Shown: positions 1 to 7,183, counted from the first letter of the stretch. The stretch: 24,240 bases of DNA from an uncultured bacterium (GCA_902489575.1 CABUAQ010000022.1:1-24240); one strand, 5' to 3'. Program-made: numbers and translations. The notes: generated by a model from the letters alone, not told the origin.

Positions 1-492
1 AGCATTTAATAAAACACCGATTTTTCCATTGTGAATGTATGAAGCAACAGCACCTTCGTATCTTACAAATCTTCTAACTGTAATTTTTTCGCCAATAGAA
101 GCAATTTTTTCTTTCAAAGCATCTTCAATAGTTTTGCCGCAATCCGGACAAGTTGAAGCAAGGAAAGCTTCTACATCAGCAGGATTCAATTCTGCAACAT
201 GTTTTGCCATATTTGCTGTTAGAGTTTTAAAGTCATCATTCTTAGCAACGAAGTCTGTTTCGCAGTTAACTTCTATTAAAGCACCGCAACTATCGCTTAC
301 AAAAGATTCAACTCTGCCTTCAGCAGCTATTCTACCCATTTTCTTTTCAGCAGAGGCAATACCTTTTTGACGCAAAACCTCTGCTGCTTTGTCCATATCT
401 CCGTCAACTTCAACCAATGCTTTTTTAGCATCCATCATACCCGCACCGGTTTTATCACGAAGTTCTTTAACCATTTGAGCTGTAATATTCAT
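1..492 (-). CDS. tsf: Elongation factor Ts, N-terminal part (cut by window edge)
   Basis: EF-Ts is the nucleotide-exchange factor that regenerates EF-Tu-GTP during translation. I translated 164 codons from ATG at 492, read leftward; the frame stays open to base 1, so the C-terminal end is missing. The N-terminal UBA-like domain appears as VKELRDKTGAGMMDAKKAL, followed by the hallmark segment CETDFVAKNDDF around residues 78-89, the conserved EF-Tu-contacting signature. The start is supported by a GGAG ribosome site (498-501) five bases upstream. The gene lies 121 bp downstream of rpsB on the same strand, the usual rpsB-tsf order, and probably shares its transcript. A CPDC-type cysteine pair near residue 115 is a small peculiarity. 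Identification is secure. Confidence 0.97.
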   Translation of the reverse strand, partial: MNITAQMVKELRDKTGAGMMDAKKALVEVDGDMDKAAEVLRQKGIASAEKKMGRIAAEGRVESFVSDSCGALIEVNCETDFVAKNDDFKTLTANMAKHVAELNPADVEAFLASTCPDCGKTIEDALKEKIASIGEKITVRRFVRYEGAVASYIHNGKIGVLLNA

Positions 493-523
493 TTGATCTC
501 CTTTATCTTCTTACTGTGATACC

Positions 524-597
524 TGAAAAGGTGAGTCATAAACACTAGTTTGCTAAGTATTCTTAGTTATACTAATTTTTTACAATTCACCTTTTCA
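524..597 (-). promoter_or_regulatory. Structured rpsB-tsf intergenic element
   Basis: The 121-bp gap between rpsB and tsf contains a perfect 11-bp inverted repeat: TGAAAAGGTGA at 524-534 and TCACCTTTTCA at 587-597. A smaller hairpin (ctaag/cttag, 553-566) lies inside the 52-nt loop. In the rpsB-tsf mRNA the long helix would close a compact domain about 30 nt before the tsf start codon. There is no U-tract, so it does not look like an intrinsic terminator. A processing or translational-control element is possible, but the function is an inference. Confidence 0.5.
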
Positions 598-613
598 TAT
601 CTCAAAACTGTAA

Positions 614-1387
614 TTATTCTGCTTTTTCTTCAGCAGCTTCTTCAACACCAGCATCAGATGCTGAGATTTTTTCAATTTTCTTAGCATCGTTAGCTTTGTT
701 TTCTCTAAGCTGTTTACCTTCTAAAACTGCATCAGCAAGTTTAGAAGTGATTAACTTGATAGATCTGATAGCATCATCATTACCAGGGATAATGTAGTTA
801 ATGCCATCAGGATTAGCATTTGTATCAGCCAAACAAATAACAGGGATACCCAACTTGTTGGCTTCTTTAATAGCGATTTCTTCTTTAGCCTGATCTACGA
901 TAAATATCAAATCAGGTAAACCGCGCATATCCTTGATACCGCCTAAAGTTTTAGACAATTTAGCAAGTTGTCTGTTTAATTGGGCAACTTCTTTTTTAGG
1001 AAGTTTATCAACATAACCGTTGTTGATGAATTCTTCTAATTCTTTTAACTTACTAACTCTGCCTCTGATAGTTTCAAAGTTAGTTAGCATACCGCCTAAC
1101 CATCTTCTGTTGATATAGTAAGCACCTGAACGAAGAGCTTCTTCAGCTACAACTTCAGCTGCTTGTTTTTTAGTACCAACAAAAAGAACATTTTTACCTT
1201 TAGCGGCATAATCTCTTACAAGATTATAAGCTTCATCCAATAAATCTGTTGTTTTTCTTAAATCAATAACATAGATACCGTTTCTTGCACCGTAGATATA
1301 CGGTTTCATTTTAGGGTTCCATCTTTGTGTTTGGTGTCCAAAGTGTACACCTGCTTCTAAAAGTTCAATCATAGATGCTGTTGGCAT
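614..1387 (-). CDS. rpsB: 30S ribosomal protein S2
   Basis: This is ribosomal protein uS2 of the small subunit, 257 residues, within the usual bacterial size. Family signatures are clear: an N-terminal LLEAGVHFGHQTQRWNPKM segment (residues 9-27), the central FVGTKKQA and RWLGGMLTNF blocks (69-76 and 95-104), and DLIFIVDQAKEEIAIKEA followed by GIPVICLADTNANPDGINY. The C-terminal tail after about residue 225 is rich in Lys, Ala and Glu, as is common and variable in S2. The start at 1387 is set by an AAGGAG ribosome site about six bases upstream. It is first in a leftward rpsB-tsf unit and is preceded by a structured leader and a plausible promoter. S2 often represses its own operon in other bacteria; here that is an inference from the leader structure. 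Confidence 0.98.
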   Translation of the reverse strand: MPTASMIELLEAGVHFGHQTQRWNPKMKPYIYGARNGIYVIDLRKTTDLLDEAYNLVRDYAAKGKNVLFVGTKKQAAEVVAEEALRSGAYYINRRWLGGMLTNFETIRGRVSKLKELEEFINNGYVDKLPKKEVAQLNRQLAKLSKTLGGIKDMRGLPDLIFIVDQAKEEIAIKEANKLGIPVICLADTNANPDGINYIIPGNDDAIRSIKLITSKLADAVLEGKQLRENKANDAKKIEKISASDAGVEEAAEEKAE

Positions 1388-1513
1388 CGGTTTTCTCCTT
1401 ATATTTTATATATTGTACTACGGGTCATACCGTCCCATCGGAGCAAATAAAATTAAATTTGCTATTTATCCGCTTTACCCGACTAGGGTTAAACCTATCG
1501 GACTTGTGTAACC
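1388..1513 (-). promoter_or_regulatory. Structured 5' leader of rpsB-tsf mRNA
   Basis: The roughly 125-nt leader can fold into three hairpins, given here in plus-strand coordinates. The first is an 8-bp stem with one bulge at 1479-1501 (mRNA sense CCGATAGG with CCTAGTCGG). The second is a perfect 7-bp stem at 1442-1463 (AGCAAAT/ATTTGCT). The third is a 4-bp stem at 1420-1433 near the ribosome site. A second copy-like segment, CCGATGGG (1434-1441), could pair with the same CCTAGTCGG strand, giving a competing fold. This resembles the autoregulatory leaders of ribosomal protein operons in general. I do not recognise a named motif. Confidence 0.5.
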
Positions 1514-1519
1514 GTAATT

Positions 1520-1547
1520 ATTCTATAATAAACATATTTATATGCAA
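1520..1547 (-). promoter_or_regulatory. Probable promoter of rpsB
   Basis: Read on the minus strand: -35 TTGCAT (1542-1547), 16-bp spacer, -10 TAGAAT (1520-1525). Predicted start of transcription is near 1513, giving a leader of about 125 nt. Each hexamer has one or two mismatches to the sigma-70 consensus. Confidence 0.5.
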
Positions 1548-1585
1548 ATATTTTCGCAATAAAACTTAAACAAGGATTAGAATAC

Positions 1586-1614
1586 TTGAAAAAATTTTAT
1601 GTGTCTGGTATTAA
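1586..1614 (+). promoter_or_regulatory. Probable promoter of rpsT
   Basis: -35 TTGAAA (1586-1591), exact 17-bp spacer, -10 TATTAA (1609-1614). Transcription would begin near 1621, right at the first leader hairpin. Confidence 0.5.
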
Positions 1615-1620
1615 TAAAAT

Positions 1621-1665
1621 TACTCACATCCTCAAATGAGTATCGTGCAAAGTCATTAATTGCAC
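1621..1665 (+). promoter_or_regulatory. Twin hairpins in the rpsT leader
   Basis: Two adjacent stem-loops lie between the predicted transcription start and rpsT: a 6-bp stem TACTCA/TGAGTA (1621-1642) and a 6-bp stem GTGCAA/TTGCAC (1645-1665). They end about ten bases before the ribosome site. A role in mRNA stability or S20 feedback is possible but unproven. Confidence 0.4.
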
Positions 1666-1692
1666 ACAACAAGATGAAAGGTAAATTCAATT

Positions 1693-1965
1693 ATGGCAAA
1701 TATTAAATCTGCTAAAAAAAGAGTATTAATAGCTGAAGCAAACAGACAAAGAAATGTTGCTTTTAAAACTTCAATCAAAACTGCTATAAAAAAAGCGTTA
1801 GAATTAGCATCAAGTGATGACAAAGAAGCATTAGATGCAGCCGTTTCAAAAGCATATCAATTATGCGATAAAGCTGTTTCAAAAGGTATTTTACACAAGA
1901 ATACAGCAGCAAGAAAAAAATCAAGATTAGTTCTTGCTGTTAAAAAATTATCAGCTAATGCTTAA
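1693..1965 (+). CDS. rpsT: 30S ribosomal protein S20
   Basis: Small-subunit protein bS20, 90 residues, which binds 16S rRNA early in assembly. It starts with the characteristic MANIKSAKKRVLIAEANRQR (residues 1-20). It is strongly basic throughout and ends with the family's IHKN-like segment (here ILHKNTAARKKSRL, residues 66-79). The ribosome site is a modest GAAAGG about ten bases before the ATG. The gene is monocistronic: its own promoter and leader lie upstream and a strong intrinsic terminator follows 20 bases after the TAA. It is divergent from rpsB across a 305-bp gap that holds both leaders and promoters and no other gene I can support. Confidence 0.97.
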   Translation: MANIKSAKKRVLIAEANRQRNVAFKTSIKTAIKKALELASSDDKEALDAAVSKAYQLCDKAVSKGILHKNTAARKKSRLVLAVKKLSANA

Positions 1966-1985
1966 TTGAAAATTATTAAGAGGTT

Positions 1986-2017
1986 AAAGCCTGTGACGTA
2001 ATATCACAGGCTTTTTT
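1986..2017 (+). terminator. Intrinsic terminator of rpsT
   Basis: Perfect 11-bp stem AAAGCCTGTGA / TCACAGGCTTT with a 7-base loop, running into a T6 tract. This is a textbook Rho-independent terminator. Confidence 0.93.
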
Positions 2018-2112
2018 AATGTCATACATCAGTTAGTCTTTTTCAAGCTGCCTGTAAAGCGTTATAATTTATCGAAATTACATGAAACTGACTTGAAATA
2101 CTTAAACAGTTA

Positions 2113-2164
2113 TTGACACTTCGGCAATACTCTCGAATGTATAATCAGACACGCAATGTGTCAA
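2113..2164. repeat. Nested inverted repeats upstream of pxpA
   Basis: In the 246-bp gap before pxpA, TTGACAC (2113-2119) is the reverse complement of GTGTCAA (2158-2164). A closer copy, GACAC (2148-2152), can also pair with GTGTC (2158-2162). A perfect TATAAT (2140-2145) lies between the outer arms. The two pairings exclude each other. It could be an operator or an RNA switch; the rest of the gap (2165-2263) shows only weak promoter-like sequence, with a TATAAT at 2225-2230. Confidence 0.35.
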
Positions 2165-2263
2165 TTTTTATATACTATCCTTATTAAAAATATGTAAAGG
2201 AATAGATTTATTATCTTTATCGTGTATAATTAACTAGGATATAGAATTTATGAGATTGAAATT

Positions 2264-3058
2264 ATGCAGAATGTTTTAGAGAGAAAAACAATAAAGAATA
2301 TAGACTTTAATTGTGACTTGGCGCAAAGTTTTGGAATATATAAAAACAGCTCAGAATCAAGATTGTTGGACTATGTAAGCTCTGTTAATATTGCTTGCGG
2401 CTTTCATGCCGGTGACCCTTTAACAATTAAAGAAGCTTTGCTACAGTCTAAAGAAAAAAATATTGTGATTGGTGCTCACATCGGATTTGATGACATTCAA
2501 GGTTTTGGGTACCGCCAAATGGATCTTGATCCGGATGAACTTGAAGCTCTTGTTATGTATCAGGTAGGAGCAATAATGACATTTGCAAAAGCTTACAATA
2601 TGGAAATTGAACACGTTAGACCGCACGGGGCTATGTATCGTCAAGCAGCTGAGAATTTAGAGTTTTCAAGAACAATAGCAAAAGCTATAAAGAAATGTTC
2701 AAAGTGGCTTGTGTATTACGGAGCTACCGGTCAAACGCTGGCACAGATTGCAGAAGAAGAAAATATTCAAACCGCTCACGAAGTTCATCTTGAAAAAATT
2801 TATGATGAAAACGGAAATATCGATTTTTCAGCAAGGGATTTGGAAAACACAAATATTTCGATACAAAGACTCAAAGATTTACTTCAAAATTCCCAAGTTA
2901 CAAATAATATTGGAGGAAAAACTGTAGTAAGAGCAGATTCCGTTCATTTTTCCAACAAACTTGCAAATGCTAAAGATTTGATTATGCAAGCAAAAGAAAT
3001 AATTACACCTGTGCCGTACAATTACAAAAATGCACAAAAATCAGGTTGGGTTGATTAA
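2264..3058 (+). CDS. pxpA: 5-oxoprolinase subunit A-like protein (LamB/YcsF family)
   Basis: The 264-residue protein matches the LamB/YcsF (PxpA) family from end to end. Signatures are DFNCDLAQSFGIYK (residues 14-27), SVNIACGFHAGDP (39-51), GFGYRQMDL and HVRPHGAMYR. In characterised bacteria PxpA works with PxpB and PxpC in ATP-dependent cleavage of 5-oxoproline to glutamate. Neither partner is encoded in this window. The usual histidine-proline segment IGAHPS is replaced here by IGAHIG, a small departure. The start is set at 2264, but the ribosome site is weak (GAGA about 8 bases upstream). It is first in an operon with yvcK (21-bp gap), panB and panC. Family membership is firm; the catalytic role without PxpBC is less certain. 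Confidence 0.85.
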   Translation: MQNVLERKTIKNIDFNCDLAQSFGIYKNSSESRLLDYVSSVNIACGFHAGDPLTIKEALLQSKEKNIVIGAHIGFDDIQGFGYRQMDLDPDELEALVMYQVGAIMTFAKAYNMEIEHVRPHGAMYRQAAENLEFSRTIAKAIKKCSKWLVYYGATGQTLAQIAEEENIQTAHEVHLEKIYDENGNIDFSARDLENTNISIQRLKDLLQNSQVTNNIGGKTVVRADSVHFSNKLANAKDLIMQAKEIITPVPYNYKNAQKSGWVD

Positions 3059-3079
3059 GGTTTATTAAAAAGGGTTAGT

Positions 3080-4411
3080 ATGATTAAGAAAATTAAAATG
3101 CCAAAACAAGCAGGATGGTTGATTCCGGGATTACAGGTAAAAAGATGGTTCGCATTAATTTTTATAGGTGCAGTACTTATCACTATCGGAATACTGATAC
3201 TTTTTGATTTACAGCCAATATATAACACTATGCAATTTATAAGCAAAATTGCAACAAAAATTTCAACAGAATGGCTTGCTTTCGGAATTGTAATGTTTGG
3301 CGCAGCAATATTTTTTAAAGGCTGGCAAAAAACAAACTTATCCATACTTGATCTTGATGAAGACAGAAACAATGACATACTGTTAGAAACTTTATATAGA
3401 AGAAGAAAACTTAACAGAGGACCAAGAATTGTTGCGGTTGGCGGCGGGACAGGTTTATCAATGCTGCTTAGCGGAGTTAAAAACATAACAAACAATCTCA
3501 CGGCAATAGTAACAGTCGGTGATGATGGCGGCAGTTCAGGAAGACTTAGAGAAACTATGGGAATATTACCCCCGGGAGATATAAGACACTGCATTACCGC
3601 TCTTGCTGACGATGAAGACCTTGTTAACAAACTTTTTAAATATAGATTTGATAACGGTGCCGGCTTAGAAGGCCACAGCTTCGGCAATTTATTCATTACA
3701 GCACTTTGCGACATTACAGGAGATATGGTATCTGCAGTTAGAGCATCGTCAAATGTATTATCCATCAGAGGCAGGGTTTTACCTGCGACACTGGATGATA
3801 TGAAACTTGTTGCTGAACTTGAAGACGGAAGAATTATCCACGGAGAATCAACTATTCCGGAAGCACACGGAAAAATTAAACGCCTATTCACAGAACCTGC
3901 TAACTGTAAAGCATTAGATGAAGTTATACACGCAATAAGAAATGCCGAACTTATTATTCTTGGTCCCGGAAGTTTATACACAAGCGTTATTCCCAATCTT
4001 TTAATAAAAGAAATAGCACAGGAAATTGCAAAATCAAAAGCTCAAAAAATTTATGTATGTAATATTATGACCCAACCCGGCGAAACAGATAATTATAAAG
4101 TATCAGACCACCTTAAGGCACTTATCCAGCATGCCGGCTCTGATAAAATAGTTGATGCAGTTTTGGTCAATGATTACCTGCCTGAAAAACTCGCAGATAA
4201 GTATCAAAAATCTGATTCTTATCCCGTAAAACTGGATACCGCCGAAGTTAAAAAAATGGGCATCAGAGTTGTTGCAAAAAAACTCATCGAAGACAGTAAA
4301 GAAGGACTTGTAAGACACAGTTCAAACAGAGTTGCAAGAGCAATATATTACTGGTTCAAAAAAAGTCAAAAAAAATCTTCAGGATTATTTGCTCTGAACT
4401 CAAAAGGATAA
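3080..4411 (+). CDS. yvcK: YvcK/CofD-superfamily protein with N-terminal membrane anchor
   Basis: The cytosolic domain (about residues 115-420) is a YvcK/GlmR family fold of the CofD-like superfamily. Motifs include VAVGGGTGLSMLL (118-130), VGDDGGSSGRLRETMG (146-161), PPGDIRHC (164-171), GHSFGNL (198-204), LGPGSLYTSVIPN and MTQPGETDNY. YvcK of Bacillus and relatives binds UDP-GlcNAc and influences peptidoglycan precursor supply and growth on gluconeogenic carbon. Here about 110 extra N-terminal residues carry two hydrophobic helices (about 24-42 and 63-81), an arrangement I associate with cyanobacterial homologues, so the protein should sit at the inner membrane. The AAAGGG ribosome site is five bases before the ATG. 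Its neighbours are pxpA (21 bp) and panB (9 bp). A large open frame on the opposite strand is a shadow. Confidence 0.9.
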   Translation: MIKKIKMPKQAGWLIPGLQVKRWFALIFIGAVLITIGILILFDLQPIYNTMQFISKIATKISTEWLAFGIVMFGAAIFFKGWQKTNLSILDLDEDRNNDILLETLYRRRKLNRGPRIVAVGGGTGLSMLLSGVKNITNNLTAIVTVGDDGGSSGRLRETMGILPPGDIRHCITALADDEDLVNKLFKYRFDNGAGLEGHSFGNLFITALCDITGDMVSAVRASSNVLSIRGRVLPATLDDMKLVAELEDGRIIHGESTIPEAHGKIKRLFTEPANCKALDEVIHAIRNAELIILGPGSLYTSVIPNLLIKEIAQEIAKSKAQKIYVCNIMTQPGETDNYKVSDHLKALIQHAGSDKIVDAVLVNDYLPEKLADKYQKSDSYPVKLDTAEVKKMGIRVVAKKLIEDSKEGLVRHSSNRVARAIYYWFKKSQKKSSGLFALNSKG

Positions 4412-4420
4412 GTTTATACT

Positions 4421-5221
4421 ATGAGAAAAAAAGTTACTGTTAATACCTTACAAAAGCTAAAACCGGCAGGTGAAAAATTTTCAATGCTTACCGCATATGA
4501 TTACTCAACCGCAAAATATCTTGATGAGGCAGGTATAGATGTAATTTTAATCGGCGATAGCCTTGCTATGGTTGCACTTGGATACGAAACAACCCATGCT
4601 GTAGGTATTGAAGAAATGTCAATATTTACAAAAGCCGTATCAAAAGCTGTCAATAATGCAATGGTTATAACAGATATGCCTTTTATGAGCTATCATACAG
4701 ATATACAAAATGCTATAAAAAATTGCGGTCAGATGATTAAACTCGGGGCAAACGGAGTAAAAATTGAAGGCTGCAGCGAATATATTTTAGAGGTGATTAA
4801 AAGATGCACAGAATCCGGAATTCCTGTTATGGGACATCTAGGTTTTACACCGCAGTTTCTAAATACAATTGGAGGATACAAAATTCAGGGAAAAGATGAT
4901 CAAGCAGTTGAAGAAATTTTAAAACAAGCAAAACTTGTTCAACAAGCAGGAGCTTTTTCGATAGTACTTGAAATGATGCCTGAAAACAGTGCAAAATACA
5001 TTACGGAAAATCTGAAAATTCCAACAATATCTTGCGGAGCCGGCAGATATTGCGATGCTCAAGTTCTTGTTTCAGATGATGTGTTTGGCAAATTTTCAGA
5101 TTTTAAACCAAAATTTGCAAGAAAATACGGAGATATGAAATCACTTATCCTAAATTGTGCAAAAAAATTTAACGAAGATGTAAAATCAGGAAAATTTCCA
5201 AATCAGGATGAAGTCTTTTAA
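4421..5221 (+). CDS. panB: 3-methyl-2-oxobutanoate hydroxymethyltransferase (ketopantoate hydroxymethyltransferase)
   Basis: PanB transfers a hydroxymethyl group from 5,10-methylene-THF to alpha-ketoisovalerate, making ketopantoate for pantothenate and CoA. The protein is 266 residues, the usual size. Visible signatures are MLTAYDYSTAKYLDEAGID (22-40), LIGDSLAMVALGY with the metal-binding Asp46, VITDMPFMSY with the second metal Asp85, GYKIQGKD, SIVLEMMPE (catalytic Glu region) and SCGAGRYCDAQVLV. The ribosome site AAGGA lies inside the end of yvcK, so translation is probably coupled. It is followed by panC after 31 bp. panD and panE are not in the window, so the pathway is only partly represented here. 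Confidence 0.97.
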   Translation: MRKKVTVNTLQKLKPAGEKFSMLTAYDYSTAKYLDEAGIDVILIGDSLAMVALGYETTHAVGIEEMSIFTKAVSKAVNNAMVITDMPFMSYHTDIQNAIKNCGQMIKLGANGVKIEGCSEYILEVIKRCTESGIPVMGHLGFTPQFLNTIGGYKIQGKDDQAVEEILKQAKLVQQAGAFSIVLEMMPENSAKYITENLKIPTISCGAGRYCDAQVLVSDDVFGKFSDFKPKFARKYGDMKSLILNCAKKFNEDVKSGKFPNQDEVF

Positions 5222-5252
5222 TCTCCATCCCCACTGGTAAAAGGAGTATAAA

Positions 5253-6107
5253 ATGCTTATTAACACAATAAAAGAAGTTAGAGAACAGGTAAAACAATGG
5301 AAAAAAGAAGGTTTAACAATTGGACTTGTTCCAACGATGGGAGCTTTACATAACGGACATTTAAGCCTTATTAAAAGAGCGGTTGAAAAATGCGATAAAG
5401 TTGTTGTTTCTGTTTTTGTAAACCCTATCCAATTTTGCCCCGGAGAAGATTTAGATAAATATCCGAGAACCCTTGAGGCGGATAACAAACTTTGTGAACA
5501 CGCCGGTGTCAATATAGTTTTTGCCCCGACACCAACTGAAATGTACGGCGAAAATCAAATGAGAACAAACGATTTTTTAACATACGTAATTCCACCGTTT
5601 TTTTATGTTCACAAATTATGCGGAAAATCAAGAGTCGGGCACTTTGACGGAGTTTGTACTGTTGTTAACAAATTATTTAATATTGTTCAACCTGACTTTG
5701 CATTTTTTGGGGAAAAAGATGCCCAGCAACTTGTTATAATAAAAAAGATGGTGAAAGACTTAAATATTCCGGTTGAAATAATCCCTTGCCCGATTGTGAG
5801 AGAAGAATCAGGACTTGCTCTAAGTTCAAGAAATAAATATCTTTCAGAAGAAGATAAAATACACGCACTTGCATTGAGCAAAATTCTTAATAACATAAAA
5901 CTTTGCTATAAAAAAGGAATTACGGATATTGAAGCCTTGAAAGAAACAGCATACAAATTTTTAAATGAACATCACGAACTTGAATACCTTGAGTTTTTAA
6001 ATGAAGAAAATCTTGAAGAAGTTGATAAAGCAAATAATAAAACTAGAGTCTTTATAGCCTGTAAAGTCGGTAGTGTTAGACTTATTGATAATATATCACT
6101 ATCATAA
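5253..6107 (+). CDS. panC: Pantothenate synthetase (pantoate-beta-alanine ligase)
   Basis: PanC condenses pantoate and beta-alanine with ATP through a pantoyl-adenylate. The 284-residue sequence shows the nucleotidyltransferase HIGH-type motif as HNGH (33-36) within VPTMGALHNGHLSLI, then VVSVFVNPIQF, a pantoate-binding stretch GHFDGVCTVVNKLFN, FFGEKDAQQL (151-160) and the KMSKS-equivalent GLALSSRNKYLS (187-198). The start has an AAGGAG ribosome site about seven bases upstream. It is the last gene of the pxpA-yvcK-panB-panC operon, and an intrinsic terminator follows about 20 bases after the stop. The family assignment is unambiguous. Confidence 0.97.
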   Translation: MLINTIKEVREQVKQWKKEGLTIGLVPTMGALHNGHLSLIKRAVEKCDKVVVSVFVNPIQFCPGEDLDKYPRTLEADNKLCEHAGVNIVFAPTPTEMYGENQMRTNDFLTYVIPPFFYVHKLCGKSRVGHFDGVCTVVNKLFNIVQPDFAFFGEKDAQQLVIIKKMVKDLNIPVEIIPCPIVREESGLALSSRNKYLSEEDKIHALALSKILNNIKLCYKKGITDIEALKETAYKFLNEHHELEYLEFLNEENLEEVDKANNKTRVFIACKVGSVRLIDNISLS

Positions 6108-6127
6108 ATAAAAAATAAAAAGGATAA

Positions 6128-6157
6128 AAAAGTAGGAGCTATACTCCTACTTTTTTT
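6128..6157 (+). terminator. Intrinsic terminator after panC
   Basis: Perfect 8-bp core stem AGTAGGAG/CTCCTACT (6131-6151) flanked by A and T tracts that extend the helix, with loop CTATA, ending in a run of seven T. It closes the pan operon. The following gap to 6405 (about 250 bp) shows no gene; it holds short inverted repeats around 6230-6254 and no convincing promoter. Confidence 0.93.
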
Positions 6158-6405
6158 ATTGGAGAAAAGAAGAAAAAAGATACAACAATTATATTATTAA
6201 CAAATTGACATGAAAAAAATCAACCATGCGGCGAAATCATGATTTAGAGCATGATTGAGGAGTTTTATACATCTTTAGATTTAGATACAACCTTCAATCT
6301 TGCCTACTGAAATTATCAATCAGTGCATGGATTTAAAAACCCTCTAAAAAGATTAGTATATAAAGTGTAGAGAGATACAAATTACAACCACGGGGGAATA
6401 AATAA

Positions 6406-7107
6406 ATGAGAGATTTTAACAAAAAGCTGAGAGTATTATTAATTGACGACAATGCCAACCATTTAAGAGGCATCAAAGAATTAATCAATCTTGAAAGTAG
6501 TTACGAAGTCGTAGGTACAACTACAAGTGCAAATCTTGGCATAAATTTAGTAAAAAAATACCGCCCTGATGTTGTATTAATGGACATAAATATGCCTGAA
6601 AAAGATGGGCTTCAAACAATCCAAGCTATTGTTAAACAAAATCTTTCTACAAAAATTATCGCACTTAGCGGGTATGATGATTCAGATTTAATCTACCGTG
6701 CAATGAAATTAGGTGCCAAAGGCTACGTACTAAAAACTATGGCCTCAGTTAAGCTGATTGATGCAATTGAAGAGGTTGCTTCTGGGAAAATTTATCTTCC
6801 TGCAGTATTATCAACAAGATTTTTTGAATATTTTCAAACAACAGCAAAAGAAGAAGCAAAATCATCAGAAGGAGAAAATCTGCTTACAAGCTTGACAACA
6901 AGAGAAAATGAAGTACTTGAACTTTTAACCGAGGGTATTAACTACAAGAGTATTGCAGGAAAACTTATTATATCCGAAACTACTGTTAAAACTCACGTAA
7001 ATAATATTTTCCAAAAATTACAGGTTAATGACAGAACGAATGCAGTTTTATACGCATTGAGCCACGGTTTTAAAACTAGCAAAACCTCAACAATGACTAC
7101 AGTATAA
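6406..7107 (+). CDS. NarL/LuxR-family response regulator
   Basis: A 233-residue two-domain DNA-binding response regulator. The receiver domain (about residues 8-125) has the acidic pair Asp14/Asp15 in VLLIDDN, the phospho-acceptor Asp60 in VVLMDINMP, Ser88 in ALSGYDD and Lys110 in YVLKT: all the residues needed for phosphorylation switching. After a linker of about 40 residues comes a LuxR-type helix-turn-helix (about 163-225), with LTTRENEVLELL and ISETTVKTHVNNIFQKL. The ribosome site GGGGGA is strong. A histidine kinase gene follows 76 bp downstream, a likely partner, but a terminator-like hairpin lies between. Target genes are unknown. Confidence 0.93.
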   Translation: MRDFNKKLRVLLIDDNANHLRGIKELINLESSYEVVGTTTSANLGINLVKKYRPDVVLMDINMPEKDGLQTIQAIVKQNLSTKIIALSGYDDSDLIYRAMKLGAKGYVLKTMASVKLIDAIEEVASGKIYLPAVLSTRFFEYFQTTAKEEAKSSEGENLLTSLTTRENEVLELLTEGINYKSIAGKLIISETTVKTHVNNIFQKLQVNDRTNAVLYALSHGFKTSKTSTMTTV

Positions 7108-7126
7108 AATTCTGACACATATATTA

Positions 7127-7164
7127 AAAAGGGTTCTGTAATGACACCAGAACCCTTTATTTTT
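7127..7164 (+). terminator. Terminator-like hairpin between response regulator and kinase
   Basis: Perfect 11-bp stem AAAGGGTTCTG (7128-7138) / CAGAACCCTTT (7148-7158), nine-base loop, then ATTTTT. The interrupted T tract suggests partial termination. It sits 20 bp before the kinase start codon. Confidence 0.82.
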
Positions 7165-7183
7165 AAGTAAAAAAAGAGGTACT

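Noticed and set aside
35..370. Open frame on the plus strand at the left edge
   Set aside because: It is antisense to tsf, whose reading frame is unmistakable.
1375..1569. Short plus-strand open frame in the rpsB-rpsT gap
   Set aside because: It covers the rpsB leader and promoter, has no ribosome site and no protein-like composition.
2113..2145. TTGACA and TATAAT as an ordinary sigma-70 promoter
   Set aside because: The spacer is 21 bp, well outside 16-18. Kept only as a possible activator-dependent site.
3055..3996. Long open frame of 313 codons on the minus strand
   Set aside because: It lies antisense to yvcK, which has complete family motifs, and its translation is low-complexity Ser/Leu/Ile-rich with no ribosome site. 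It is a shadow.
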